Shown: in pieces, positions 55,176 through 64,000 of the stretch | Position numbering within the stretch: the first letter of the stretch is position 1 | Layout: every line of letters begins with the position of its first letter | Assembly (NCBI GenBank): GCA_001630475.1 | Contig: KV419400.1 | Location: forward strand, 682,940-746,939 | Reading direction: 5' to 3' | DNA length: 64,000 nucleotides | Origin: Sistotremastrum niveocremeum HHB9708 | Taxonomy: Eukaryota > Basidiomycota > Agaricomycetes > Sistotremastrales > Sistotremastraceae | Notes under the pieces: generated by a model | The model's input: only the letters and a program-made list of their open reading frames with translations | The model's database searches: none | What the model was told of the DNA's origin: nothing | Program-made: the position numbers and the translations under genes

Positions 55176-57556
55176 TTATCTTTTTCGGCGGCTTGCCGCA
55201 TGCTTTAGACTTGAATGCGAAGCAAAAGTGTTCACGGGTTGTCCATCCCCTCGGTCGTCTTCATCCACAGACCTTATCGACTCCACGTCCAGCGCAGCTG
55301 AGACGGTGTCATCATCTTCATCATCCGAAATCACCTCGTCTTCAACTTCTTCCTCCTCCTCCTCCTCCTCCTGGAGATTTTCCTCATCTTCGCGAGCCTC
55401 GCGATGGCGCTCAGCCTCTACGACTTCGTCTCCTTCTAACAATGCAAGGGCTGTCTCAAGGAACCATTCGTTTCGCTTGATGAAGTGCACGACTGTGGTG
55501 CCACCAACTCGTTTTCCTTCGTAACGTCGCCGTCTCCCTTCACGTTTCCGCCACGCAGCATCTGCGCCTCCTAGAGCCACAGAATCACGAACAAGAGACA
55601 TGGCAGAACCTTCGACCAATGCCTCTACCGATTGAAGAGGCGTCAGATTTGGTAAAGGTGGAGAGTAGCGGGTACGGAATGCCGAAACGGTCGAGTAGGA
55701 GAACGATTGCGAAGAAGCCATGTTCGCATCAGGAAGTGTGACGGCATGCAAGTTTGAGAAGGTGTTGGAGACGGTATATGCTGCGTCATAGAGTATGGAT
55801 TGTAGCAGTGACTTGATATTTCGGCGAACACGTGTGACCTCCGAGGGGAACAGGAAGCCATGCGAATAAACCGTGGCTGCACGAGGATGATCATAGATCC
55901 AACACCGCTCGCTAGCCCACCGCACCTCGTTGGCACGGGGATGCAACCGCATCCACTTGGCTACCTGCTTGTCTTCCGCACCACGAGTCATACCTTTGAC
56001 CGTTGCATCATTTGAAAGCCAGTCAACGAGGCTCCAACTCAGCGCGTACAACTCGCCCGCCATGAACCTGTTCTTCACCAGATAGCCCCAATAAACCAAT
56101 GGATCTTGATACACAGGAATCACATTTGGATCCTGCGTTACCACGGGGGATGCGTCCGGATCAAAATAAGGACGCGAAGCACCGGCTGCATCTGAGAGCT
56201 CCAGCCGCAAACGCGCTTCTAACTCCGCGAGCATCACAAACGAATCGTCATCGGACTTGACGATGTAGTCTGGTCGTACCCAGGGTCGGGCTGAGGCTTC
56301 TGACCGTGGGTCGTGCAGCGACAGGGGTGGAGGGGGAGATGTAGAATTCGAATAGGAAAAGAGATATCTCGTCGAATTCTGAGCGGGAGGTGGAACCCAT
56401 GCACTGGTAGATGCCCACGAAAAGAACGCATGAGTCTTGCCATCATTCATGTTCTCGGTAATGGGAAGGATGACAATGTCGTTGTATGCTGTTTAGCACA
56501 GTTAGACATGCTCATATAAAGACGACTTGGCATTCGGTAGACTTACTCTCCATCTCCAATTGGACTCGTCGCTCCCATTTGCTCCGTGGACGTCCGAGAA
56601 TGAATTTGATAATGGTCCTTGAAGTGCCACGACCGTCGTCGCCAGCTCCGGCGCCGTTGCGACTGCGAACGTGGCGAGCCCAAGTACTGCGAATTAACAT
56701 CCGTCGCTCTACAGCATGATCGGTGGTAAAGACGCCTAGTAGAATACCTGCGGGTGGGCGCGAATCAAGCCCTACTGGGGGAAAAGGAGGTGGGATGTAG
56801 GAAGAATCAAAGTCGAAAGTGTCGACCGTCGGTGCGCTTAATGATGGAGGAGAGCGCGGTGGAGGAGGCATTGAGCAATAGGCCCGCCATGGGAGCGGTT
56901 CCTTGTCAGGGTTGAGAGTGTGTATTAGGATTACCGTGAGGGCTATAGCGAATAGAGTGAATAATAGAAGGGTGAGGAGCTGAAGAGGAAAGAAAAAAGA
57001 CGTAAGTATTTTAAGCGAATTAGAGATAAAAATAGCGCACGATGGTGGTCGGTTGAGAGGGGAAAAAACGAAAACGGACGATGCGTTTGAGCCAACGTCC
57101 CATGCAGGCGATTCTGGTATCTCGTCTGCGGACACGTCGGGTTTCGACGTCGGGACCCCACCATCGTCTACGCTGAGCACCCCACCACTTGGGTTTTCGC
57201 CCGCGAATTCTTAATAATGGAGAGGTGGGCTCATCCGTATCAGAACCGAAGGTGGACGATGAACGTGAGGAGAGAAGTGCTCTAGTAAACTGGGGAAGCG
57301 GGGAAGTGGGACGTGATGGGAGGGGGGTTGAGGTTGCCGTCGTGCAGGCTGATGAGGGTAAGAGGTAGTCGGGGGGTGCAGGGACGGCGAGCGAGGTGAT
57401 GCCAGAGAAGTAGGATCTGCGGGAGTGGGAGGCTCTGTGGGGAGGGCTCTCAGTGTCCGTGCTGGACTCGGAATCATAGTCGACAGAGAGGTCGGGGAGG
57501 TGGTCTGATCTGACGGAAATGGCATTTCCCTGCAGCGGACGCAAAGTGAAGGGCAT
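55176..57556 (-). CDS. GT31-family (beta-1,3-galactosyltransferase-like) glycosyltransferase
   Basis: Type II Golgi glycosyltransferase. The cytosolic N-terminus is long (about 155 residues, Ser/Pro-rich: SVDYDSESSTDTESPP). A membrane helix LLTLLLFTLFAIALTVILI follows an intron. The GT31 blocks are RRMLIRSTWARHVRSRNGAG, IIKFILGRPRSKWERRVQLE, AYNDIVILPITENMNDGKTH, AFFSWAST and the acceptor RPDYIVKSDDDSFVMLAELE (DDD metal site). YVVKNRF-like YLVKNRFMAGELYALSWSLV, CWIYDHPRAATVYSH and HFIKRNEWFLETALALLEGD continue to the end. A strongly acidic tail (NLQEEEEEEEEVEDEVISDD) and KHAASRRKR finish the protein. Acceptor sugar unknown. Two introns near 56.5 and 57.0 kb. Confidence 0.85.
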
Positions 57557-57975
57557 GAGAAATGGCGTGTGTCCAGTCCGTGGTCTCGTTCGCGCACAGA
57601 TAATAATAGAGCTTTTCTGGGCAGGACGAGGGAAAAGACGAAGGAGTGCGGGGACCGACGACGGTGACGACGAGCAGGGCGGTGGCGGGAGAGTTCAGGG
57701 CAGGGCAGTTAAGGAGTCTGGTAATGTAGGGCAAAAGAGCGTCGTGCCTGTGAGCAAGCGTAGCAGGCGAGCAGGGAGAACGTCGAGCAGAACGAGCGAA
57801 GCAGTGATATACTGGATTATGTAAGCACCGCTCTCTATAAACAGTCATCCGTGATGCGTGACGGTCACACCAGCCATCATCGTCGCATCATCTCGGGGTT
57901 TCTCCGAGACGCCGATCCACATACACTTTGCTAGGACTAGTAGTACACATTATCTATACACAGCGCGCAGCAACC
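57557..57975. other. Intergenic, no gene seen
   Basis: About 419 bp between the start of the GT31 gene and the 3' end of the next minus-strand gene. Presumably the GT31 promoter. Open frames here are shadows. Confidence 0.35.
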
Positions 57976-59313
57976 TCAGTACCCGTCCAAGAACATTCCC
58001 GGCCCTACTGGCTCCTCTGGCCGCAGTAGTGGCTCTTGGCTCTTCAGCCCACTCGTCACTGCCCGTCGGATAGGGTTTTCCCAAAGGCGGAACCATTCTC
58101 CTTCTCGCATCCCAATAGCACTCACTTTGCTGCCATCGCTGACCGATGCCCGCAATGCATATGCGCCTCCACAGACGGTCCATCTCCCCCCTCCCCGAGA
58201 GTGGAACCGCCTGAATAACAAAATGATGGGATAGATCAACGTGATGATGAGTAAGAACTTGATCCATCCATTGTCCATCCAGCGAGCTAGCAACCCAGAA
58301 GATCGAACGACGACTCCTGTGCCAGTAGTGTCGAATGATACAGATACTTGGCCGACATAAGGCGTTGATTTGATAGTGTGGATGATTGCTGTTTCCAGGT
58401 TCTGGAAGTTCCAACCGTAAACCACCTGTCCGATCATCGCCACAATCAGATGCTAAAATTTCTCGACTGCGCAAGAGCTGGCACCCACCTTTTCATACAC
58501 AAACTCCTTCATAATCTTATCGCTAGCGCAATAATCATCAGCCCATTCACGTAGTGTCTTTGAGCTGCGTAGTCCGCTAATAGGCGTCGCGGCGTCCTGA
58601 GGAGAAGCCGCCCATGGTGCAAGGCCTTGCACTTTCCTGGATTTCTGCCATTTCCTGGCAGCCCTTCGGGCTTTAGGCTTCGGGCTCTTTTGCTCCCCGA
58701 GGTCGTCGATTATTTCTGTAAACCATTTCCCCCGGTAGGTGGGCTCTGCGTTTGGCGTGGACCAATGGACCGGACCGTGGACGATATATTGGGTCACGTT
58801 GATTGAGAATGCAAAGTCCGTGACCTTCTCCTCATAGACTTCATGGTGGGTAACGCTGTGCTCGCGTCCATCTGGCCCTCGTCTTTGATGAGTAACGTAT
58901 CGGACGCGGTTTTCGTTGTGCCATCCTTGGCATTTTACAACGACATTGGGAGGTTCCGCAGTATGCGCCAGAAGAAATCTGTATAGCGCCTCTCCTATTA
59001 ATGTTTATGAGACCGAGGCGCTTCCAAGTAGACATAGCAAGGAGTACAGACCATCTTCGTTCAAATGAGAATCATGAGAGATGATGTTTCCCTGCTTGTC
59101 AATTTGGTAGGCTGCGTCGTACGGTGCAAAGTCGGGAGGCGGTTCCTCTGTGCTGGCACCGAGTAACGGTTGGTCCTCAGTCACTAGTAGATGCGCAGAG
59201 GACGAGGAGGCTTCCTCAAAAGACGGAGGTGGCTGCTCAGACGAAGATGCAGCATTGGAAGAGAGCTCCATTTCAGACTCATCAGCTTTAGTCGACGGGT
59301 CGATGATCATCAT
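57976..59313 (-). CDS. Conserved fungal membrane protein, function unknown
   Basis: I do not recognise a named family, though the core looks like a conserved protein found across fungi. The N-terminus is acidic and Ser-rich (ELSSNAASSSEQPPPSFEEA). The core runs FAPYDAAYQIDKQGNIISHD, SHLNEDGEALYRFLLAH, VVVKCQGWHNENRVRYVTHQ, HSVTHHEVYEEKVTDFAFSI and YRGKWFTEIIDDLGEQKSPK. Then come EWADDYCASDKIMKEFVYEK, VVYGWNFQNLETAIIHTIKS and a single strong membrane helix FLLIITLIYPIILLF, with a C-terminal GPGMFLDGY. A single-pass protein with a large polar N-terminal domain is likely. Introns follow NEDG (55 nt), INV and YEK. Divergent from the RBR gene; the promoter between them contains the transposon. Confidence 0.72.
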
Positions 59314-59436
59314 GTCAGCGTGTCGGTTGTCGTCCGGGTAGCGTGTCGTTCAGCTATACAAGTGAAGATAAAAGCAGCTCTGTTGGGGCTATGCAGCTGC
59401 GGCTCATCCCTGAGCGGCTTGAACGTAGTCTCGATA

Positions 59437-59476
59437 CCAGACTGTCGGAGCGGAGCTCAGAGCTCAGACAGTCTGG
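59437..59476 (+). repeat. Hairpin in the left TIR
   Basis: CCAGACTGTC (59437-59446) pairs perfectly with GACAGTCTGG (59467-59476) around a 20-nt loop that itself contains GAGCTC palindromes. It starts 11 nt inside the element end and runs straight into the shared GGGGGAATCGGT. Confidence 0.85.
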
Positions 59477-59975
59477 GGGAATCGGTAGAGAGACATTAAT
59501 AGCCACGCAAGCGAAGCACGTGAAGTCGCACGTGACGTTCACTAACCGATGCTCACAATTGTTTTTTTATTCCGGATACTACGTTCTGGTCTCTGAAACC
59601 TCAACAAGTCGCGTTCTGTTGATAATGATGCTCACGGAACTATGGAAAACTGGTGAGCCCTCAAATCGCTCCTCTGCAGCTTGGGAATATCCACATTCGT
59701 AAATCAGGATAAATCAACTGTTTTGCCAGCTCGTATGTTATTCTGAGGCTCGTTCTTGCCTTCCCTTCGTCGCCTGGAGCCCTGGCATACCAATCACCTT
59801 TGACTTCCAAGTAGAAATGTATATATTTATGCTCGTGGAATCAAACCGAATTGGACTTACAACAAGACAGCCATCGCGGAACTTCCATTTTAAGGAATTC
59901 GGAGCTTCGGATCGGGTCCCGTGATAGGTCACGTGTCTCGCTTGCGTAGCAATTAGTAACGCTCCACCGATTCCC

Positions 59976-60004
59976 CCAGTCCCTCTGCGAGGCAGAGGGG
60001 CTGG
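59976..60004 (+). repeat. Hairpin in the right TIR
   Basis: CCAGTCCCTCTGC (59976-59988) pairs with GCAGAGGGGCTGG (59992-60004), a 13-bp stem (one G-T pair) with loop GAG. It sits 12 nt from the right end, the same relative place as the left hairpin, but most stem bases differ. Confidence 0.88.
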
Positions 60005-60092
60005 CGTGCGAGTCTAGCTTGAACGTACGTGGACGGAGGGAGACCAGTCCATCCTTGCGTTAGATAAGCAGCGTCTTCGGAAGCGCAGCAAC

Positions 60093-62102
60093 CAATGCCT
60101 CTTCCAGCTTTTCTTTCCAGATTCTCGTCCTCGCGATCCAATTCACGGCCTGAATTGTCTGAAGCGCAGTTGGGAGAATACAACAGCTACTTGTCTATTT
60201 TGGCAGAAATTTTCCCGGAAGAAAGGGTTGCCGTTTTGCGAGATTTGTTGTTGTCGGCCGAATATTCTCAGGAATCGAAGCTCTACGCGGTATCGAATGC
60301 CCTTATAGAAAATCCTGTTCAGCCTGGAGAAGTGCGCTTGAACTATGGCAAGCTGGATGACTGGCAAAGGATTCGCTCGTCTGGATACAAAAAGGCTGTA
60401 CAGAACGCATTGTGAGTGCAGGCGATTTGCGCGTCAGGGTTCAACAAGTTCTCATCATGCATCTAATAGATATGAAGAATGGAAAAGTCTTTCTAAATCA
60501 ACCATAAAGACTGTTCTCGTCGAGAACAACTACTCCTATACCAAAACACGCACATCTCTCGCCGCGATTGCATCGAAGTCGTGGCGGGTCTCCTTCACAA
60601 ATTGGTTGTCGAAGCGTGCCCCACCTCCAGCTCGTCCTCCGCGCATCGTAACACACAACCAAGAGCTGGCCGATGAGATTTTCCAGTTATTGAAAGCGAA
60701 CACATCTGAGCAAGACTTGCGTCTTGCACGAGAGGTCAACGCTGCAGAATACGAAGCTGCGGATTCACTGCTGGAATGTCAATGTTGCTACATCGACTAT
60801 GCTTGGGAAGAACTCCGTGCATGCGGAAATGGACACTTCTCCTGTCGCACATGCATCTCCAAGATAGTCGAAGAGTCCCTGTTTGGGCAAGGTTCAGCTG
60901 TGGATTTTTCAAGAAGCCTCATCAAATGCATCTCCGTGACAGGAAACGAACCATGCGCATTTAGTATGCCGACCTCTGATCTGCGCGCTGTCTTGCCAGA
61001 GGAGATTTGGTCTGCACTCGAAGAGCGTTGTGCGAACGAAGCGCTGAGGGAGTCTGGAGTAGAATCCCAAGTCACTCGTTGTCCTTTCTGCTCCTATGCA
61101 GTAATTGACAAAGTGGTTTTGCCCTATCGGTTTAGGAAGGAAGCTCGTGAACTGTACAACTCACTGAGTCCTTGGATACTGCTTGCTTCGTCCCTCACTC
61201 TATTTCTACGATATCGCCTCATCCTTGTTTCTGCTATGCCCCTCGTGCTTGGCAGGGCGCTCCTGTCAAGTTTCTGGAACTTGCCTTCTCTAGTCTATCC
61301 TCTCCCCAATCGGTTCTTCGAGAGTCGCATTTGGCAATTGCAGCGACGACTGGGTCGTTGTCGGCAGATCGGTAGACCAGTCGTCTTCCGATGCCGAAAC
61401 AATACATGCAGCAAATCCAGTTGCCGAAATTGTCTCCAGGAATGGGTGGGTTTCCATGATTGCCAGGATAGCAAAGAGAGTCTTAGGCTGTACGTGGAGC
61501 GAGCCCAAGCGGAGGCCATCAAACGTACAGTTCGTATCTCCATCATATCTCAGTCGATATCGTCCTTGACTCAGTATGATCAGTGCCCCAACTGTGGAGT
61601 ATCATTTGTCAAAGAAAGCGGATGCAACAAGATGGTATGCGTATGCGGATATGCCATGTGGTACGTACAAGATCTTTATTGCTAGCTTTTGCCGATCCAG
61701 ATTGACGCCCTTGCAGCTATCTGTGTCGCGCTGATGTAAGAGTGGAAAAATACAATCACTTTTGCCCTCACTTCCGGGCCATTCCGGGCAGACCCTGCGC
61801 CGATTGTACACGATGCAATCTCTACGAAGCGGAGAACGAGAGTGCAATCTTGAAAGCGGCGGCATCGATGGCCAAAGAAGAATGGATAGCGGCCCGCGGA
61901 AGCGGGAGAAGTGTAAAGGGGTCTGAGGGTCCTGATGTGTGGGATGAAGGTCGGTTGGGCTGGAATGCTATTCCACTTTCATGTTATTGACCTGGTTATT
62001 ACAGTGAAGCGGAAGCTGACGAACTTCAGGCCATATGATTTGACCACTTGGTCAATGAATGGCGCTATTGATTGGACCCTCCTTTCTCTTGTGGAATGGT
62101 AG
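60093..62102 (+). CDS. RNF216-like RBR E3 ubiquitin ligase with a hydrophobic insert
   Basis: RING-between-RING ligase of the RNF216/Triad3 type. The N-terminal part (YNSYLSILAEIFPEERVAVL, SAEYSQESKLYAVSNALIEN) looks like a CUE-type ubiquitin-binding helix bundle. RING1: ECQCCYIDYAWEELRACGNG-HFSCRTC. The RING1/IBR junction has TRCPFCSYAVIDKVVLPYRF, then a hydrophobic insert (LSPWILLASSLTLFLRY, LILVSAMPLVLGRALLSSF), then the IBR (FRCRNNTCSKSSCRNCLQEW). RING2: YDQCPNCGVSFVKESGCNKM, with the predicted catalytic Cys in SGC, and VCVCGYAMCYLC after an intron. I ended the protein at TAG 62100-62102 by removing a 55-nt intron; without it the stop is at 61990. Start ATG 60093. Confidence 0.85.
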
Positions 62103-62731
62103 TCGAACCTATGGGCCTGGCTTCACATTGAACAGGGTGGATGATGTTTGCTACACACCGGCAAACGTGGTCTAGGCGCCAATGGAGTCCGGTTGTTTTC
62201 AGGGACACGGAGGAAACAACGCGGGCGCAAAGAACTCTGCAATTTTGACATAAAATGTCATCGATACCCACCGATCAATTCAGAAGAATAAGGGGCGCAT
62301 ATGCGATCTACCACTATCCATTCGACAAGCGATCTCCACTGGTCCGTGCATTTGAGGGTCAGGGTGCGCTCGGCAGTTACCGGTCCCTCGTGCCGAACAC
62401 CCGTGTCTTGCATTATATTGCTCGTCAAGAAATGTGAAACAACCGATATCATCTACGTACTCCCACCCACGTTCTTTCCGTACACCTCTCATCCAACCCC
62501 GTCCACATCGTTGAAGCCCATCCCAGAGAGCTCGTCACGAGACGGAGCTATCGCGTCAATATTCGTAAACAACGCGTCCAGGTAACTCCGGAAGGGACCT
62601 TTCTCGTCCTGAGACAATTCGGAGACTTCGACAGTCAAAGGAGTAAGCTGACTCACAAGAAGAACAGTCTACAAATCCTTATTCTTCATCATAGACTGTG
62701 ACTCTCAGCGAATCACAATACTCGTACGGCT
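62103..62731. other. Intergenic region with a coding-like minus-strand signal
   Basis: About 629 bp between two plus-strand genes. On the minus strand an open frame from about 62670 to 62480 reads LTVEVSELSQDEKGPFRSYL and DALFTNIDAIAPSRDELSGM. A 45-nt intron would join it in frame to a second segment (VVSHFLTSNIMQDTGVRHEG) ending at 62258. No start codon or family could be assigned, so it is not called as a gene. Confidence 0.3.
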
Positions 62732-63445
62732 ATGAGCACGATGGAAGCATCTTCGGCATCGTTTCCCCTGAAGGACACACGTATCTTTCATCGCGAGTCC
62801 ACATGGTCTTTCGCAGCCGTTCTAGAGACGGCCTCTACCATATTGCACCCACTGGTCATGATCGTGCTGGAAGTAGTCCCAGCTGGCCTACTTCTCGCTT
62901 TGATCGTGCCGATGGTTGCTTGCTTTGTGCTCGCCGCCATCATACTTCTAGCGGTGTTCGCAGTTCTGCGACTGACTCACCATCTCCTCGGATCCACTCC
63001 TCAGCTTATGCGCCGATTGGGCGCATGGAGTTGCGATTTACTTGCTCAACTCCTGAGCGAGGTATTCATGAGCGAGGGGCAAACAACTATGCCTCAAAGA
63101 CGGACTGCAAACGACCAGATAGAGACAACAATTTCCCTCATGCTACAATTCGCTCAAACAATATCATCATCGATTGGCCACACCCTGGAGGCGGTGACCG
63201 CGAAATGGGCTCATACAGCAACACCACACGTTGCACGATGCATCACAAATGACGAAGACATTCAATCTCCTTTACTTTCGCCCTCACTCTCACAAAACTC
63301 AAGCCCCTCCGCGGCCGAGGTTGAAGATTACGACTCCGGGTCGTCGTCTTCGTCATCACCATGCGTGGCAACCCTGGATCTACCCCACGGTAGGTTTTCT
63401 TCCGAAAGGCTCAACCAGCCTTCTTGTACGAATATTGTCAGATGA
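62732..63445 (+). CDS. Two-helix membrane protein, unknown function
   Basis: Single-exon gene of 237 residues. MSTMEASSASFPLKDTRIFH leads to two adjacent hydrophobic stretches (ILHPLVMIVLEVVPAGLLLA, IVPMVACFVLAAIILLAVFA), probably a hairpin in a membrane. An amphipathic helical region follows (LMLQFAQTISSSIGHTLEAV), then a Ser/acidic tail (SPLLSPSLSQNSSPSAAEVE, DYDSGSSSSSSPC). No known domain recognised; topology resembles reticulon-like or lipid-droplet hairpin proteins, but that is only a guess. Confidence 0.65.
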   Translation: MSTMEASSASFPLKDTRIFHRESTWSFAAVLETASTILHPLVMIVLEVVPAGLLLALIVPMVACFVLAAIILLAVFAVLRLTHHLLGSTPQLMRRLGAWSCDLLAQLLSEVFMSEGQTTMPQRRTANDQIETTISLMLQFAQTISSSIGHTLEAVTAKWAHTATPHVARCITNDEDIQSPLLSPSLSQNSSPSAAEVEDYDSGSSSSSSPCVATLDLPHGRFSSERLNQPSCTNIVR

Positions 63446-63867
63446 GACACACTGTATTTCTTGATCATTGTAATTTCATAGAGCGACTGCGACCATTTTG
63501 TAATATGTCTCTGTATCTGTAAAGTATCAATAGATTGTGTTGGAGCAGTGCCAAGGAGAGCTCGAGGTCCAGTCGGTCGGAGCCCTGTTCGTATTTCAGT
63601 GCCGAAAATCAAACAGTTCCAAACATTACCTCCGCCCCGTTACCTCAACGTGCGACTCACAGCCAGGACGTGCATTCACTTCAGTGTCTGCACCCATCCT
63701 CTCTCTTACCTCTCTCCTTCATCTTCAATAGTGATTGGCTCAGGCCATCCATCAGAACCAGTTTCTTCCGCCGTTATTTCGAAAAGTCGGCAGTCGTGGC
63801 TTCCAAGGTCTCCTCATTCTTCTCAGCTCTACGCCATTCCAGACGTACCAATACACCTGCAGACAGC
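63446..63867. other. Intergenic / 5' leader, no gene seen
   Basis: About 422 bp, pyrimidine-rich in its second half (C/T runs near 63690-63850), fitting a promoter and leader for the gene that starts at 63868. Confidence 0.4.
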
Positions 63868-64000
63868 ATGGGTCAGCAGCCATCCAAGAAATCCAAGAAA
63901 TCTGGCAGAGATAGAGACCTGACGGGTGCATCTGCTGGAACGGACCTTGGTCCTGAGAATGAAGCACCGAATGGCGATGCTCCCGAGCAAGGAAGTGTAG
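63868..64000 (+). CDS. 5' end of a gene with an N-myristoylation signal
   Basis: The open frame from ATG 63868 to the window end reads MGQQPSKKSKKSGRDRDLTG, then a polar stretch (APNGDAPEQGSV). Met-Gly-x-x-x-Ser plus lysines is a myristoylation/polybasic membrane signal. Fungal PPZ-type phosphatases begin similarly (MGN-S-SK), so a Ppz-like protein phosphatase is one possibility; the catalytic domain would lie beyond the window. Confidence 0.55.
   Translation, partial: MGQQPSKKSKKSGRDRDLTGASAGTDLGPENEAPNGDAPEQGSV

Larger units (their letters stand above)
59426..60016. mobile_element. Non-autonomous MULE-like DNA transposon, 591 bp
   Basis: The left end (59426-59523) and the reverse complement of the right end (59929-60016) are homologous. 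Both begin TAG(T/A)CTCG, share CCAG, then GGGGGAATCGGT, ACGCAAGCGA and CACGTGA at matching spacing. These are terminal inverted repeats of about 98 and 88 bp. Long TIRs and a 9-bp target duplication point to the Mutator (MULE) superfamily. There is no transposase gene; the about 400-bp interior has no supported open frame. It therefore depends on a helper elsewhere. The TIRs differ at roughly a third of positions, so the copy is not recent unless the family naturally has unequal ends. It lies within a divergent promoter. Confidence 0.78.
59417..60025. repeat. 9-bp target-site duplication flanking the 59426-60016 element
   Basis: GCTTGAACG occurs at 59417-59425 and 60017-60025, immediately outside the inverted-repeat element. 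The match extends two bases (TA) that also form the element's end at left. A 9-bp duplication is typical for Mutator-like (MULE) transposition. Confidence 0.75.

Noticed and set aside
57557-57850. Minus- and plus-strand open frames upstream of the GT31 gene
   Set aside because: Biased composition from a C/G-rich leader; no family match and no splice connection to the GT31 exons.
59343-59702. 119-codon open frame running through the left end of the transposon
   Set aside because: It begins outside the element and crosses the inverted repeat; it has no transposase motif.
62698-63252. Alternative 184-codon plus-strand frame overlapping the 62732 gene
   Set aside because: The 62732 frame encodes two clean membrane helices and a Ser/acidic tail, while this one has neither an ATG start in good context nor a recognisable composition.

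Overview
This is a eukaryotic chromosome window from a filamentous fungus, very probably a basidiomycete of the Agaricomycetes. The evidence is dense, intron-rich genes with introns of about 45-60 nt ending in CTNA(C/T)...AG, a complete set of fungal housekeeping genes, and several DUF6533 membrane proteins, a family greatly expanded in mushroom-forming fungi. I found no rRNA, tRNA, CRISPR array or operon, and no virus-like element. All gene models below were built by joining exons by eye, so family calls are firmer than exact splice sites and start codons.

Layout. 1-7 kb: the 5' end of a MetE-like gene cut by the window edge, ribosomal protein eL13, an RNase P/MRP Pop3-like subunit, a short-chain dehydrogenase (SDR) with a suspected reading-frame break, and an extremely tight divergent pair (SH3BGR-like / low-molecular-weight tyrosine phosphatase). 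6.7-15 kb: a secreted serine carboxypeptidase, Ice2-like ER protein, Dug3 glutathione-degrading amidotransferase and phosphoacetylglucosamine mutase. 14.9-25 kb: alpha-SNAP (Sec17), Nus1, a DUF2235 hydrolase, a possible tiny gene, a CorA-type Mg transporter with a non-canonical GMN motif, and a first DUF6533 protein. 25-38 kb: Rrp36 and Pex16 (divergent), a three-gene metabolic island (cupin, SDR, ketol-acid-reductoisomerase-like protein with altered active-site residues), a small secreted protein, an Mch1-type transporter with two micro-exons, and an RBM39/CAPER splicing factor. 38-47 kb: RidA, an HSL-type esterase, a D-serine dehydratase-like enzyme, Rab4, a mucin-like single-pass protein and a short Sgt1 without TPRs. 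47-54.7 kb: a tandem pair of DUF6533 genes, a GST and an F-box-like protein. 55-64 kb: a GT31 glycosyltransferase with an acidic tail, an unnamed conserved membrane protein, an RNF216-like RBR ubiquitin ligase with a hydrophobic insert, a two-helix membrane protein, and the 5' end of a gene with an N-myristoylation signal.

Most genes lie in divergent pairs with 40-240 bp between start codons, so many promoters must be shared. One such promoter (59.3-60.1 kb) has been enlarged by a 591-bp non-autonomous DNA transposon with roughly 90-98-bp terminal inverted repeats and a 9-bp target duplication. Each of its ends carries a different hairpin at the same place. This element, the modified KARI-like gene with its neighbours, and the micro-exons of the Mch1 gene are the most notable things in the window. 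There is no sign of a defence island or a large secondary-metabolite cluster.
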